A DNA stretch of 52,823 nucleotides from an uncultured Bacilli bacterium (GTDB lineage: Bacteria; Bacillota_I; Bacilli_A; RF39; UBA660): assembly GCA_944358825.1 (NCBI GenBank), contig CALVSA010000005.1:1-52823 (forward strand). The letters run 5' to 3'. The translations under genes and the position numbers were made by a program. This document shows positions 16,774 through 26,642 of this stretch, piece after piece; position 1 is the first letter of the stretch, and every line of letters starts with the position of its first letter. A model generated the notes under the pieces. The model searched no databases and was not told where the DNA came from. It saw nothing but the letters and a program-made list of their open reading frames with translations.

Positions 16774-17828
16774 TTTACAAAACTACTAATATTTTTAGTA
16801 TTAAAACTAATAGTAATTTCTTCCTTCAAAGCAACTTTATCACTATTTTTTACATTAATCTTTATCTCTTTATTACCAAATAAAGCAATTATTCTTATAT
16901 TAGCTCCATTATAAATAAGTTCCTTAACACTAACTTCTAAACTATTTTCACTCAATCTATTACCAACAGTAATATTTTCTGGTCTAATCATTATATAAAT
17001 TTGATCTCCAACCTTATAACTCTTATTAATAATTCTTATCTTTTTACCTAAATCTATCTCAACATAAGCATAACGATCAATAACCTTTATAACCTTAGCT
17101 CTAAATATATTAGACTCCCCAATAAAATCAGCAACAAACTTATTATTTGGATTATTATAAATATCAATAGGACTACCTAATTGTTCCTCTTTTTGCTTAT
17201 TTAAAACTAAAATTCTATCACTCATAGATAAAGCTTCCTCTTGATTATGAGTAACATAAACAAAAGTAATTCCTAATCTTTTTTGTAATCTTTTAAGTTC
17301 CACTTGCATCTCTTTTTTCAACTTATAATCTAAAGAAGATAAAGGTTCATCTAACAGCAAAACTTTAGGAGAATTAATTAATCCACGAGCAATTGCTACT
17401 CTTTGTTGTTCTCCGCCTGATAATTGATTAGGATATTTTTTATTATAACCTTTTAATTTAACTAAATCTAACATTTTCTCTACTTCTTTTTTTATTCTAT
17501 CTTTATCTACTTTCTTCATTTTTAAACCAAAAGCAATATTATCTTCTACACTCATATGAGAAAATAGAGCATAATTTTGAAAAATAGTATTAACTTCTCT
17601 ATGTGAAGCACCAATATCTGTAACATCTACTCCATCTAATAAAATCTTACCACTACTAACAGGTTCTAAACCTGAAATCATTCTTAAAATAGTTGTTTTA
17701 CCACAACCTGATGGCCCTAATATAGTTAAAAACTCTTTTTCATAAACTTCCAAATTAAAATCTCTAATAATTGTCTTATCCTTATACCTTTTGTTAACAT
17801 TTTCTAGTTTAACAATCACACTTTTCAT
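16770..17828 (-). CDS. potA: Spermidine/putrescine ABC transporter ATPase PotA
   Basis: A 352-aa ATPase: Walker A GPSGCGKTT (about 38-46), Q-loop FQNYALF, signature LSGGEQQRVAIARGL (about 138-152), Walker B VLLLDEPLSSLD, and H-loop VTHNQEEA. A TOBE-type regulatory domain fills about 240-352. First gene of the operon, with a GGTGG ribosome site. Closeness to the agmatine pathway suggests shared polyamine physiology. Confidence 0.95.
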   Translation of the reverse strand: MKSVIVKLENVNKRYKDKTIIRDFNLEVYEKEFLTILGPSGCGKTTILRMISGLEPVSSGKILLDGVDVTDIGASHREVNTIFQNYALFSHMSVEDNIAFGLKMKKVDKDRIKKEVEKMLDLVKLKGYNKKYPNQLSGGEQQRVAIARGLINSPKVLLLDEPLSSLDYKLKKEMQVELKRLQKRLGITFVYVTHNQEEALSMSDRILVLNKQKEEQLGSPIDIYNNPNNKFVADFIGESNIFRAKVIKVIDRYAYVEIDLGKKIRIINKSYKVGDQIYIMIRPENITVGNRLSENSLEVSVKELIYNGANIRIIALFGNKEIKINVKNSDKVALKEEITISFNTKNISSFVK

Positions 17829-17849
17829 ATAACCACCTTTACTATATTA

Positions 17850-17878
17850 ATAATAACACAAAATAAAAAATAAAACAA
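17850..17878 (-). promoter_or_regulatory. Promoter of potABCD
   Basis: TTGTTT (17873-17878) and TATTAT (17850-17855), spacer 17, on the minus strand just before potA. It could also read through from murF, which ends at 17891. Confidence 0.55.
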
Positions 17879-17890
17879 GAATAAAACTAA

Positions 17891-19279
17891 TTATTCTTCC
17901 ATTTTTAATAGATAATTAACTATATTAGTAAGTCCAATTGCATGCGAAGATTTAAATAATATGACATCATCTTTTTCAAATAATTTATCTAATATTTCAT
18001 ACGTATCACTTTCTTTGTCAAAATGATATAAATTATCTTTAGAAAAATTTAGCTCAATTAACTTCTCATCAATATATTTAGAATAATTACCAATAGTAAT
18101 TACTATATCAATATCGTTATTTATTATCTCACTAGCTATTTTCTCATGCATCTCTTTAGTATAATCACCTAATTCTAACATATCACCTAAAACCGCTATT
18201 TTTCTTTTTCCTTTAGTATTTTTTAAAATATTTAAAGCAAGCTTCATCGAATCATAACTAGCATTATATGTATCATCAATAATAGTATAACCTTTTTTCA
18301 TACTAATTTTAGCTAACCTATTTTTAGATAATTCCACTGTTTCTATTCCTCTTTTTATCGCATTTTCATCCAAATTAAGTATACGACCAACAGCATACGC
18401 AATTAAGCTATTATAAACAAAAGGCGTAGCACCAATATTTAGATTAATGTTGATTAACTTATTGTTATCATTAACATTAAAAGTCATAGACTCATTCATT
18501 ATTTTTATATCTTGTGCCATATAAGTACTTTTATTATCAATACCAACAGTTAATATATTAGTATTATCTATTTTAAGATTATGTAATAAGTCATTATCAT
18601 TATTAACAATCAATATTCCATCTTTACTTAATCCTTCTACTATTTCTAATTTAGCTTTTAATATATTTTCTCTAGAACCAAGATTTCCAACATGAGAAGT
18701 ACCTATATTAGTAATAATAGCAATTGTTGGTTTAGCTATATTAGTAAGTAAACTAATTTCTTTAAAATGATTCATTCCCATTTCTACTACTAATACTTCT
18801 TCATCTTTTAATTTCAAAATAGTAAGAGGAAGCCCAATATGATTATTATTATTTCCAGAAGTTTTTAATACTCTATATTTTTGTGATAATACATTTGCAA
18901 CCATATCTTTAGTACTAGTTTTACCAACACTACCAGTAATAGCCACAACTTCTATATTATATTTACTTCTTTTAAAAGAAGCTAATTGCCATAAACACTT
19001 AATACTATCTTCTACTAATAAAATAGTTTTATCACTATATTTCTGATAATCAAAATTATTTAAATCAATATTATCTAAAATACATGCACTAGCACCTTTT
19101 AAAAAAGCCTCTTCATAATAATCATTTCCATCAAACTTTTCGCCTTTAATAGCCACATAAACATCATTTTCTAAAATAGTTCTAGTATCTTTAGAAAAAT
19201 TTACACATTCTAAATCAGGATTACCACATATTAATTTCGCATTACATATCTCAATTATATCTTTAACATAAATATTCAT
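17891..19279 (-). CDS. murF: UDP-MurNAc-tripeptide:D-Ala-D-Ala ligase
   Basis: A 462-aa Mur ligase adding D-Ala-D-Ala to the UDP-linked peptide. N-terminal substrate domain with FSKDTRTI and YVAIKGEKFDGNDY (about 28-53), ATP loop GSVGKTSTKDM (about 116-126), SGNNNNHIGLP (about 140-150), VEMGMNH, and the C-terminal DDTYNASYDSM (about 335-345). Length is typical. It lies eight bases after parC, on the same transcript. ddl, the enzyme making its substrate, is transcribed divergently just beyond parC. Confidence 0.95.
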   Translation of the reverse strand: MNIYVKDIIEICNAKLICGNPDLECVNFSKDTRTILENDVYVAIKGEKFDGNDYYEEAFLKGASACILDNIDLNNFDYQKYSDKTILLVEDSIKCLWQLASFKRSKYNIEVVAITGSVGKTSTKDMVANVLSQKYRVLKTSGNNNNHIGLPLTILKLKDEEVLVVEMGMNHFKEISLLTNIAKPTIAIITNIGTSHVGNLGSRENILKAKLEIVEGLSKDGILIVNNDNDLLHNLKIDNTNILTVGIDNKSTYMAQDIKIMNESMTFNVNDNNKLININLNIGATPFVYNSLIAYAVGRILNLDENAIKRGIETVELSKNRLAKISMKKGYTIIDDTYNASYDSMKLALNILKNTKGKRKIAVLGDMLELGDYTKEMHEKIASEIINNDIDIVITIGNYSKYIDEKLIELNFSKDNLYHFDKESDTYEILDKLFEKDDVILFKSSHAIGLTNIVNYLLKMEE

Positions 19280-19287
19280 ACTATCAC

Positions 19288-21813
19288 CTACTCTATATTA
19301 TTAAGTAAATCATCAATCGTCATAAAACGATCATCAACTTCTTTTAAAGATGGATTATTATTAGTATTAATTTTTTCTTCTCGTTTGTTATTATCTTCTA
19401 CAAAAGTTATAATATCATCTTTAGATATTATTAAAGCTTCTTTATAAACATTAACAATTCTTTCTTTTACTACATAAGATCCATTACTATAACGATCCAT
19501 AATTGGTATTTCATTTAGTCTAACTAATTTAGTATCTTTGATTGTTTTTACAAAAATCATATTTTTAGTATTTTCAATAAAGACATTTATAATTTTACTT
19601 GGATTACTCTTAATTTCTTTCATTAATAATAATCCACGATTAGCACGACTACCTTTTTCAAAATCACTTAATTTTAATCTTTTAGCTGTTCCTTTATCTG
19701 TAATAATTGTAATGTATTCTTCTAATTTATTAAATATGATACCCGCTACTACTTCATCATTTTTTAGATTAATTGCTTTTACTCCTGATGATTTAAGTCC
19801 AGTAACACTTACTTCACTTATATCATACCATAATCCATAACCATTTCTAGTAGCTACAAAAACTTCTTTTTCTTGATTATAATCAACACTTATAACTCTA
19901 TCGTCTGCCTTAAGTTTCATCATATTAATTGCTTTAGAATATCTTTGAACTTTAAAATCTATTAATTTAGTTCTTTTTACCATTCCATTTTTACTAAAAG
20001 ATGTAACATATATATCTTTATCAAAATCATAAACTGGCATAGCATTAATAATATTTTCTTCACTTCCTACATTAATTATATTACTAATATGTTTACCCAA
20101 TTCCTTCCATTTTGATTCTGGTATTTCATAAACTGGAACATATAAATAATTACCTAAATCTGTAAATACTAATAAAGTATCTAAAGTATTCATATTATAA
20201 ATACCTAATACATAATCATCCTCTTTTAATAATGTTGAATCGTTTCCTGCTTGTAAATAACTTCTTTTTGAAACTCTTTTTACATAGCCATCTTTAGTAA
20301 TTACTACCACTACATCTTCTTTTGGTATAGTTAGAGTAGTATCAATTTTAATCTCTTCTATTTGCTCTTGAATGGTTGTTAAACGTTCATGTGCATATTC
20401 TTTTTTTATACGACGAAGATCAGTTTTAATAACAGCATTAAGTTTTTCTGGATCACTTAATATAAGTTCTAATTCATTAATGATTAATTTTAAATTTTTT
20501 ACCTCTTCTTCCAATATTGTAATATCAGTATTAGTTAAACGATATAGACGCATATCAACAATTGCTGTTGCTTGTTCATTAGTAAATTGGTATTTAATAA
20601 CTAAATTTTCTATTGCATCCATTCGATCTTTACTAGCTCTAATTGTTTTTATAACTTGATCTAATATTGAAATTGCTTTAATTAAACCTTCCACTATATG
20701 ATATCTTGCTTTAGCGTGTGCTAAATCAAATTCACACTTTTTATAAGTAACTTCTTTTTGATGTGCAATATATGCATCTAATATTCCTAAAATTCCCACT
20801 AATACGGGACGACGATTAATAATAGTAATCATATTAAAATTATAAGATATTTGCAATTCTGTATTTTTATATAAATAATTTAAAACATTATCAACGTTTG
20901 CATCTTTCTTTAAATCAATTGCTATTTGCAAGCCGTTTTTATCCGATTCATCGCGTATTTCTACAATACCATCTATTTTTTTATCAATTCTTATTTCATC
21001 TATTTTCTTAATCAAATTAGCTTTATTAACTTCATACGGTATTTCAGTTATAATTATTTTATTTTTCTCAAGTTTAACTCGAGCTTTAACAACAATTTTT
21101 CCACGTCCTGTTTCATAGGCTTGTTTAATTCCATCAATACCGCACGCTATTGCACCTGTTGGAAAATCAGGACCTTTTATATAATTCATTATTGTTTCTA
21201 ATCTAGAATTAGGATTATCGATTCTAAATATTGTTGCATCTATTACTTCACCTAAATTATGAGTAGGAATATTTGTTGCATAGCCCGCTGATATTCCAGT
21301 TGTACCATTTACTAACAAATTAGGAAATTTAGCTGGTAGTACTGTTGGTTCTAATAATGTATCATCATAATTTGGAGCCATAATAACAGTATTTTTATCA
21401 ATATCTTTAAGCATTTCTCCTGCTATTTTTGATAATCTAGCTTCTGTATAACGAGAAGCAGCAGGACTATCACCATCAATTGATCCATTATTTCCTTGCA
21501 TATCAATGAACGGTTCTTTCATTTTCCAATTTTGACTCATTCTAACGATTGCTTCATAAATTGAACTATCACCATGAGGATGATATTTACCCATAACATC
21601 TCCAACTGCTCTAGCACTTTTCTTATATGGTTTATCAAAAGTATTTTTTTCTTTATACATTGAGAATAAAATTCTTCTTTGAACCGGTTTTAGTCCATCT
21701 CTAACATCAGGGATTGCACGATCTTGAATAATATATTTAGAATAACGACCAAAGCGTTGACCCATAATTTCTTCAAGGGAATAATCATATATTTTCTTTA
21801 GTACATCTTCCAT
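19288..21813 (-). CDS. parC: DNA topoisomerase IV subunit A
   Basis: An 841-aa type IIA topoisomerase breakage-reunion subunit. N-terminus RAIPDVRDGLKPVQRRIL (about 31-48), quinolone region KYHPHGDSSIYEAIVRMSQ (about 76-94), and catalytic Tyr in SRYTEARLSKI (about 122). The phrase MQGNNGSIDGD fits ParC better than GyrA. The C-terminal beta-pinwheel (about 495-800) lacks an obvious GyrA box (QRRGG.G), which also favours ParC. The partner parE is not next to it, as it usually is. GGTGAT site before the ATG; promoter at 21830-21858. Confidence 0.9.
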   Translation of the reverse strand: MEDVLKKIYDYSLEEIMGQRFGRYSKYIIQDRAIPDVRDGLKPVQRRILFSMYKEKNTFDKPYKKSARAVGDVMGKYHPHGDSSIYEAIVRMSQNWKMKEPFIDMQGNNGSIDGDSPAASRYTEARLSKIAGEMLKDIDKNTVIMAPNYDDTLLEPTVLPAKFPNLLVNGTTGISAGYATNIPTHNLGEVIDATIFRIDNPNSRLETIMNYIKGPDFPTGAIACGIDGIKQAYETGRGKIVVKARVKLEKNKIIITEIPYEVNKANLIKKIDEIRIDKKIDGIVEIRDESDKNGLQIAIDLKKDANVDNVLNYLYKNTELQISYNFNMITIINRRPVLVGILGILDAYIAHQKEVTYKKCEFDLAHAKARYHIVEGLIKAISILDQVIKTIRASKDRMDAIENLVIKYQFTNEQATAIVDMRLYRLTNTDITILEEEVKNLKLIINELELILSDPEKLNAVIKTDLRRIKKEYAHERLTTIQEQIEEIKIDTTLTIPKEDVVVVITKDGYVKRVSKRSYLQAGNDSTLLKEDDYVLGIYNMNTLDTLLVFTDLGNYLYVPVYEIPESKWKELGKHISNIINVGSEENIINAMPVYDFDKDIYVTSFSKNGMVKRTKLIDFKVQRYSKAINMMKLKADDRVISVDYNQEKEVFVATRNGYGLWYDISEVSVTGLKSSGVKAINLKNDEVVAGIIFNKLEEYITIITDKGTAKRLKLSDFEKGSRANRGLLLMKEIKSNPSKIINVFIENTKNMIFVKTIKDTKLVRLNEIPIMDRYSNGSYVVKERIVNVYKEALIISKDDIITFVEDNNKREEKINTNNNPSLKEVDDRFMTIDDLLNNIE

Positions 21814-21829
21814 TCTATCACCGTTACTA

Positions 21830-21858
21830 ATTTTAACATATTTTAAATGTTAAAACAA
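21830..21858 (-). promoter_or_regulatory. Promoter of parC-murF
   Basis: TTGTTT (21853-21858) and TAAAAT (21830-21835), spacer 17, on the minus strand 17 bases before parC. It lies back to back with the ddl promoter region. Confidence 0.5.
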
Positions 21859-21923
21859 GGAATTGACTTAAATTTGTCGGTTTAAAAATAATGTTTTATC
21901 ATATAATTAAATGGGGTGAATTA

Positions 21924-22913
21924 ATGAAAAAGGTCTTAATTTTATTTGGAGGACCATCTCATGAACATCTAATTTCTTGTAAATCCGCTAAAGGGATACT
22001 AGAAAACATTGATTATAAGAGATACAATGTAAAAATATGTGGTATTAGTAAAAATAATGTATGGTATGAATTTAATGATACTCTTGAGTTATTAGAAAAT
22101 GGTAATTGGTTAAATAGTAAAAACAATGCATATGTTGAAAATATTATTGATTATTTACGTAGTTTTGATATTGTTTTTCCGATCATTCATGGTGCTTTAG
22201 GAGAAGATGGGAAAATAGAAGCATTACTAGAAATGTTTGATATTAAATATGTAGGTTCTTCTTCTTTGGCCCATGCTTGTGGAATGGATAAATATTTGAC
22301 TAAAATTATTTGTAATTCCAATGATATTAAACAAGTTGATTTTATTTTATTAAACAAAAATGATAAGAAAAAATTTAAATATTACGAAGAAAAAATTGGT
22401 TATCCTATGATTATTAAACCAACTTCTAATGGTTCTTCTATTGGTATTAGTATCGCTAATAATAAAAAAGAGTTAGAAAAGGCTATAAAATATGCTTTTA
22501 AATATGATAAAAAAATATTAATTGAAAAGTTTATAAAGGCTAAAGAGTTAGAATGCGGAATTATTAAAGATAAAAAAATTATTGCTTCTAGTATTGGAGA
22601 AATCGTTCCAAGTAATGTTTTTTACGATTATAATGCTAAATATGAAAAGGAATCTAAAACTATTATTCCCGCAGATATTGATGAGAAATTAAAAGAAAAA
22701 ATACAAAAAGAAGCTATTTTAATTTTTGAGATTCTAGGTTGTAAAGATTATGCGCGAGTTGATTTTTTATATGATGAAAAAAACGATATTTTATATTTTA
22801 ATGAAATAAATACAATTCCTGGGTTTACAAAAATAAGTATGTTTACTAAGTTATTTGATTATGATGGTATAAATTATAAAAGTTTAATTTCAAAGTTGAT
22901 AGATAACTGTTAA
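21924..22913 (+). CDS. ddl: D-alanine--D-alanine ligase
   Basis: About 329 aa from the ATG at 21924, chosen because GGGGTG lies nine bases upstream and MKKVLILFGGPSHEH is the normal start. ATP-grasp ligase making D-Ala-D-Ala for MurF. Visible: GPSHEHLISCKSA, HGALGEDGKIEALLEMF (about 88-104), PMIIKPTSNGSSIGI (ATP loop), GEIVPSNVFYDYNAKY (lid, with the Tyr of D-Ala enzymes rather than the D-lactate pattern), and FNEINTIPGFT. Divergent from parC-murF, so wall-precursor genes share this interval. Confidence 0.93.
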   Translation: MKKVLILFGGPSHEHLISCKSAKGILENIDYKRYNVKICGISKNNVWYEFNDTLELLENGNWLNSKNNAYVENIIDYLRSFDIVFPIIHGALGEDGKIEALLEMFDIKYVGSSSLAHACGMDKYLTKIICNSNDIKQVDFILLNKNDKKKFKYYEEKIGYPMIIKPTSNGSSIGISIANNKKELEKAIKYAFKYDKKILIEKFIKAKELECGIIKDKKIIASSIGEIVPSNVFYDYNAKYEKESKTIIPADIDEKLKEKIQKEAILIFEILGCKDYARVDFLYDEKNDILYFNEINTIPGFTKISMFTKLFDYDGINYKSLISKLIDNC

Positions 22914-22931
22914 TTGTAACAGTTATTTTTT
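22905..22931 (+). terminator. Terminator of ddl
   Basis: An 8-bp stem AACTGTTA/TAACAGTT overlapping the ddl stop, followed by a T-run. Confidence 0.65.
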
Positions 22932-22942
22932 ATATTAAATAA

Positions 22943-22990
22943 CAAAAAAAGATAAAAAGCACTTACAAATATGTAAAATGATTTTTATCT
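22943..22990 (-). terminator. Terminator of the split LysM amidase
   Basis: A 9-bp stem AGATAAAAA/TTTTTATCT with a long loop and a T7 run on the minus strand; it overlaps the stop codon at 22985. Confidence 0.5.
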
Positions 22991-24106
22991 AATAATTAAT
23001 TTTTGTCCAACACTAAGTAAATTAGATGTCAAATTATTTAGTGTTTTTAATGCATCAACTGTTGTATTAAATTTTCTTGCTATTGAATATAAGTTATCGC
23101 CACTTTGAACTGTGTATGTAGTTGGTATATTATTAGTTGATGGTATTTTTAAAACTTGATTTATACTAAGCAAATTTGAAGTTAAATTATTTAGTGTTTT
23201 TAGTTCATCGACTGTTGTGTTAAACTTTCTTGCAATCGAATATAAGCTATCACCACTTTGGACTGTATAGGTACTATTATTTGTATCTGGTGATTCGTTA
23301 TCGCTATCTTCTTTATTGCTATTTATTTTCAATACTTGACCTATTTGTAAAACGTTGCTGGTTAAATTATTTAAGCGTTTTAATTCATCAACTGTTGTGT
23401 TATATTTATTTGCTATTGCATATAAACTATCACCTTTTTTCACTGTATATGTTGATGGGTTATCTGGGGTTGTAGGTTCTTCTATATTTTCACTTACTTT
23501 TAATACTTGACCTATTTGTAAAACATTGCTGATTAAATTATTTAAGCGTTTTAATTCATCTACTGTTGTATTATATTTGTTTGCTATTGAATATAAACTA
23601 TCGCCACGTTTTACAGTATATGTATTAGATGATGGAACTTCTTCGTCTTCAGATGGAACGCGTAATATTTGACCGACTTGTAATGTATTACTAGTTAAAT
23701 TATTTAGTGATTTTAGTTCATCGACTGTTGTGTTATATTTGTTTGCTATTGCATATAAACTATCACCTTTTTTCACTGTATATGTATTAGTCATTAAATC
23801 TGGTGGTGCTACATAGTTTATTCCTTTATAGCTAGCCACTGCTCTAATTACTGCTTCTGCTAATCTTTTATAATTATCTTCTAAAAATCTGACGTTTTCT
23901 GGTGTATCGTCTATAAATCCATATTCAACTATTATTGGTTCTGTTACACCGGTATTTCGATGTATAAAATAATAATCTTTACTTGTATCAGAAGGCAAGC
24001 GTCTTTGATAATATTTACGCATTGTTTGCCCTTCAGTGCCTAAATTATTCAAAACATTTCTCGATAGAGTATCAGAGTTACGCAGTGCATAAATTACTTC
24101 CGCACC
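22985..24106 (-). pseudogene. N-acetylmuramoyl-L-alanine amidase, C-terminal fragment with five LysM repeats
   Basis: This is the downstream part of the amidase whose N-terminus lies at 34931-35218. The frame opens at the element junction ([23 protein letters not shown]...), continues through the second half of an Amidase_3 catalytic domain ([33 protein letters not shown], with the catalytic Glu), and then has five LysM peptidoglycan-binding repeats of about 44 residues separated by Ser/Glu-rich linkers. No native start remains: a TGA at 24125-24127 lies just upstream in frame. The ATG at 24052 (MNNLG...) is internal, so the 355-aa product from it would lack the zinc-binding half. Excision of the element would restore the gene. 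Confidence 0.9.
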
Positions 24107-24134
24107 GGTACCTCCTGGTGATGGTCATTGTGTA
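24104..24134. other. Left attachment site of the element
   Basis: The minus strand reads TACACAATGACC, a 14-base spacer with GGAGGTACC, then GGT and the host sequence GCGGAAGTAATT. The 12-bp inverted repeat arm is 24123-24134. GGAGGT.CCG also occurs at the host side of the right junction. Confidence 0.75.
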
Positions 24135-24139
24135 GTTAT

Positions 24140-24757
24140 TTATATATATTTATTTATATCATTAATATACAATTTTAAAATATCATACGTTTTTATATTT
24201 TTATTTTTATAACCTAATTCTTTTCGTATAGCTAAAATTAGTTTTTCAATATATGGTGCTTCTTCTTTTATAAAAATTTCTGTTTTTTTATCTTTTGATA
24301 AATTAGAATTATTCATAACACTATTCATTGATATATATTTAAATTCAGACCAAGCTTTTAAAACTTTATCAGAAGCATATATGGTCATTAATTTTTGCTG
24401 TTCTTTTATTTCTTCTACTACATTACTATTACTTCTTATTTTTGCGTTTAATACATTATTTATTAACCACTCTAAAAAATTTATATATACAGTTTGTTTT
24501 TCTTTTCTTATTTGATTTTTAATTGTGTATCTATTCTCCAAAAACTTTCCAACAATGGCAGAAATAAAAGCTAAAAGTCCAGTTATTATGGCTACTGAGA
24601 TAGTAGTATAATTATCAAAGACTTTCTTTACTGCGATAATAAAGTAAGTTGCAACTATAACACTAATATATAATAATAACCCCAATAAAATAATACCTAT
24701 TATAAAATTAAATACATCTCTTTTTGATTCAAATATCTTCTTTTTTTCTTTGTTCAT
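24140..24757 (-). CDS. Membrane protein of the integrative element
   Basis: A 205-aa protein with two adjacent hydrophobic segments (about 16-43 and 51-68), a basic N-terminus (MNKEKKKIFESKRD) and a helical, charged cytoplasmic C-terminal domain of about 135 residues. I do not recognise the family. GGAGG lies five bases before the ATG. It is the last gene before the left end. Two-TM proteins with a helical tail occur as phage-defence effectors and as mobile-element orphans; nothing here decides. Confidence 0.6.
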   Translation of the reverse strand: MNKEKKKIFESKRDVFNFIIGIILLGLLLYISVIVATYFIIAVKKVFDNYTTISVAIITGLLAFISAIVGKFLENRYTIKNQIRKEKQTVYINFLEWLINNVLNAKIRSNSNVVEEIKEQQKLMTIYASDKVLKAWSEFKYISMNSVMNNSNLSKDKKTEIFIKEEAPYIEKLILAIRKELGYKNKNIKTYDILKLYINDINKYI

Positions 24758-24826
24758 TTATACCTCCACTTTTATATAAGTAGTTTATCTTTTATGTATC
24801 ACTTCTTCCCAAATTTGGAAAAAGTT

Positions 24827-26413
24827 TTAATTATTCAATATGCTAAATTTATAAATTATTTCAATATTTCTATCTTTATCTATAATAATTTTATCGATAA
24901 TCGTTTGTAAAAGCTCTCTTGTTGGATTTGCTATGTCAATTAACATTCTTATTTTTTTCTCATACTCTTTTAAATTGCTAGTTTTATTTTTGATTACTTT
25001 TTCTTCTTCTTTTAATTTGTCTATTTGTATTCTTAGTTTGATTAACAGTATTTCTGTTTCATTTGCAATTCTTTTATAAGTTTCTTCTGACACTATACCT
25101 CTAAACTTATCTTCATATAAAACATCTAATTTATTTAAATACTCTTTTTCTTTATTTTGTAATTCTGAAATTTTTTCATTATTCTGATTAGTATTTTTCT
25201 TTTTATTAGCTATTTTCTTTGATAATTCTGAAATATTTATTTGTTCTATATATTCTTTACAAGTTTTCTTTATAGTATCTAATAATGCTTCTTCTAACTT
25301 ATCATACGGCATGAAATGTGGTTCGCACATTCTTCTTCTAGGATCTCTTGAATATCTATTGCAATTAACTGTCCAATAGTTATGATTTTTTCTATATGAT
25401 ACAGTTAACGTATTACCACACTCTCTACAAAATATTAAATTCTCAAATAACCTTTTTTCACGCTTAGTTTTAACAGTTCTATTTACTCTTTTAACATTAT
25501 TTTGTACTCTTTCAAAAGTAATTCTATCAACAAGTGCTTCATGAGTATTTTTTACAATATCCCAATTACTTCTAGGAAGTGCTTTTTTCTTTTTAGATTT
25601 ATATGATACTTTAGTTTGAACGTTCTGTACCATATCTCCTATATACATTTGATTTTTTAATATTTTTTTAACCGATGAAATAGTCCATATAGGATTATAT
25701 TTAGATTTAGCATTAGGATTTTTTCTTTTAAGACTACTAGGTGTCTTAATATGGTTATTATTTAAATATGAAGTTATGTCAGATACACCAACACCATTTG
25801 AAGCCATTTCAAATATTCTCTTAACAACTAGTGCATATTCTGGATCTGGTATTAAATGACCTTTGTCTTCTGGGTCTCTCATATATCCATAACTAGGCAT
25901 ACTTCCAATAAATTTACCATTCCTTCTCTTATCATTTAAAACATTGCGAATTTTAATGGAATTTTGCTTACTATAATAATCATTACAAGCAATTATAAAT
26001 GTTGATGAATCGTTACTAGCTTGATTTACCGCATTATCATATCCTTCTTGTAAAGATATAAACCTTATTCCATTTTCTGGGAAAAAAGTCTCTATATAAT
26101 AACCTGTCATTATATGGTCTCTACCTAGTCTAGATAAATCTTTTACTATAACTAGATTTATTTCTTTATTTTTAATAGCTTCAATCATACGCTTAAATCC
26201 AGGTCTTTCAAAATCAGTTCCAGAATAGCCATCGTCGACATATTCATCTACAAAAATAAAGCCATTATCTTTTACAAACTTCATTAGCATATTTCGTTGA
26301 TTAAGGACACTCTCACTATCGGATTCGTAAGCTTTTCCTTCATCTGCTTCAGATAATCTTATATATATTGCTGCTTTAAAGACTCGATTTCGTCCTATTA
26401 AAGTGTTATACAA
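24827..26413 (-). CDS. Large serine recombinase (integrase of the element)
   Basis: A 528-aa site-specific recombinase. Resolvase domain: AAIYIRLSEAD with catalytic Ser about residue 21, SVLNQRNML, YVDDGYSGTDFERPGF (about 59-74), VKDLSRLGRDHIMTGYY (about 91-107). A Recombinase domain (about 165-290) follows, then a zinc ribbon with FCRECGN and a later CNR...MCEPH, then a long coiled coil (about 395-480). This architecture integrates and excises elements at short att sites without long duplications, as seen here. Translation starts at TTG (26413) with AAGGAG ten bases upstream. Confidence 0.93.
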   Translation of the reverse strand: MYNTLIGRNRVFKAAIYIRLSEADEGKAYESDSESVLNQRNMLMKFVKDNGFIFVDEYVDDGYSGTDFERPGFKRMIEAIKNKEINLVIVKDLSRLGRDHIMTGYYIETFFPENGIRFISLQEGYDNAVNQASNDSSTFIIACNDYYSKQNSIKIRNVLNDKRRNGKFIGSMPSYGYMRDPEDKGHLIPDPEYALVVKRIFEMASNGVGVSDITSYLNNNHIKTPSSLKRKNPNAKSKYNPIWTISSVKKILKNQMYIGDMVQNVQTKVSYKSKKKKALPRSNWDIVKNTHEALVDRITFERVQNNVKRVNRTVKTKREKRLFENLIFCRECGNTLTVSYRKNHNYWTVNCNRYSRDPRRRMCEPHFMPYDKLEEALLDTIKKTCKEYIEQINISELSKKIANKKKNTNQNNEKISELQNKEKEYLNKLDVLYEDKFRGIVSEETYKRIANETEILLIKLRIQIDKLKEEEKVIKNKTSNLKEYEKKIRMLIDIANPTRELLQTIIDKIIIDKDRNIEIIYKFSILNN

Positions 26414-26491
26414 ATTAATTATTCTCCTTTCTTGCTGTATAACAATTTAAAGCCACTTATAGCATACCATAAATTGCCAAATTTTACGAGT

Positions 26492-26587
26492 CTACTGTTC
26501 ATTATTGATCACACTTTTTATAAATTCATATACCAATTCAGTTAGATTAAGAGAATCCTTTTTAAAAGTTTCAGTTATATTAAACAT
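26492..26587 (-). CDS. Small 31-aa ORF upstream of the recombinase
   Basis: ATG at 26587 after GAGGTGG, reading MFNITETFKKDSLNLTELVY... to a TAG at 26492. Short genes of this SLN.TEL type lie next to serine recombinases in several clostridial elements as far as I remember, but their function is not known to me. It is 79 bases from the recombinase start. Confidence 0.55.
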   Translation of the reverse strand: MFNITETFKKDSLNLTELVYEFIKSVINNEQ

Positions 26588-26642
26588 AAAGCCACCTCAT
26601 TTAAATTTATGACTTTATTATTCATTTATTTACTTTCCTCCT

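Noticed and set aside
19288-21813. GyrA
   Set aside because: The MQGNNGSIDGD form near the catalytic Tyr and the absence of a GyrA box favour ParC.
22985-24052. Complete 355-aa LysM protein starting at MNNLG
   Set aside because: The frame continues upstream into amidase sequence, so this Met is internal and the gene is the back half of a split amidase.
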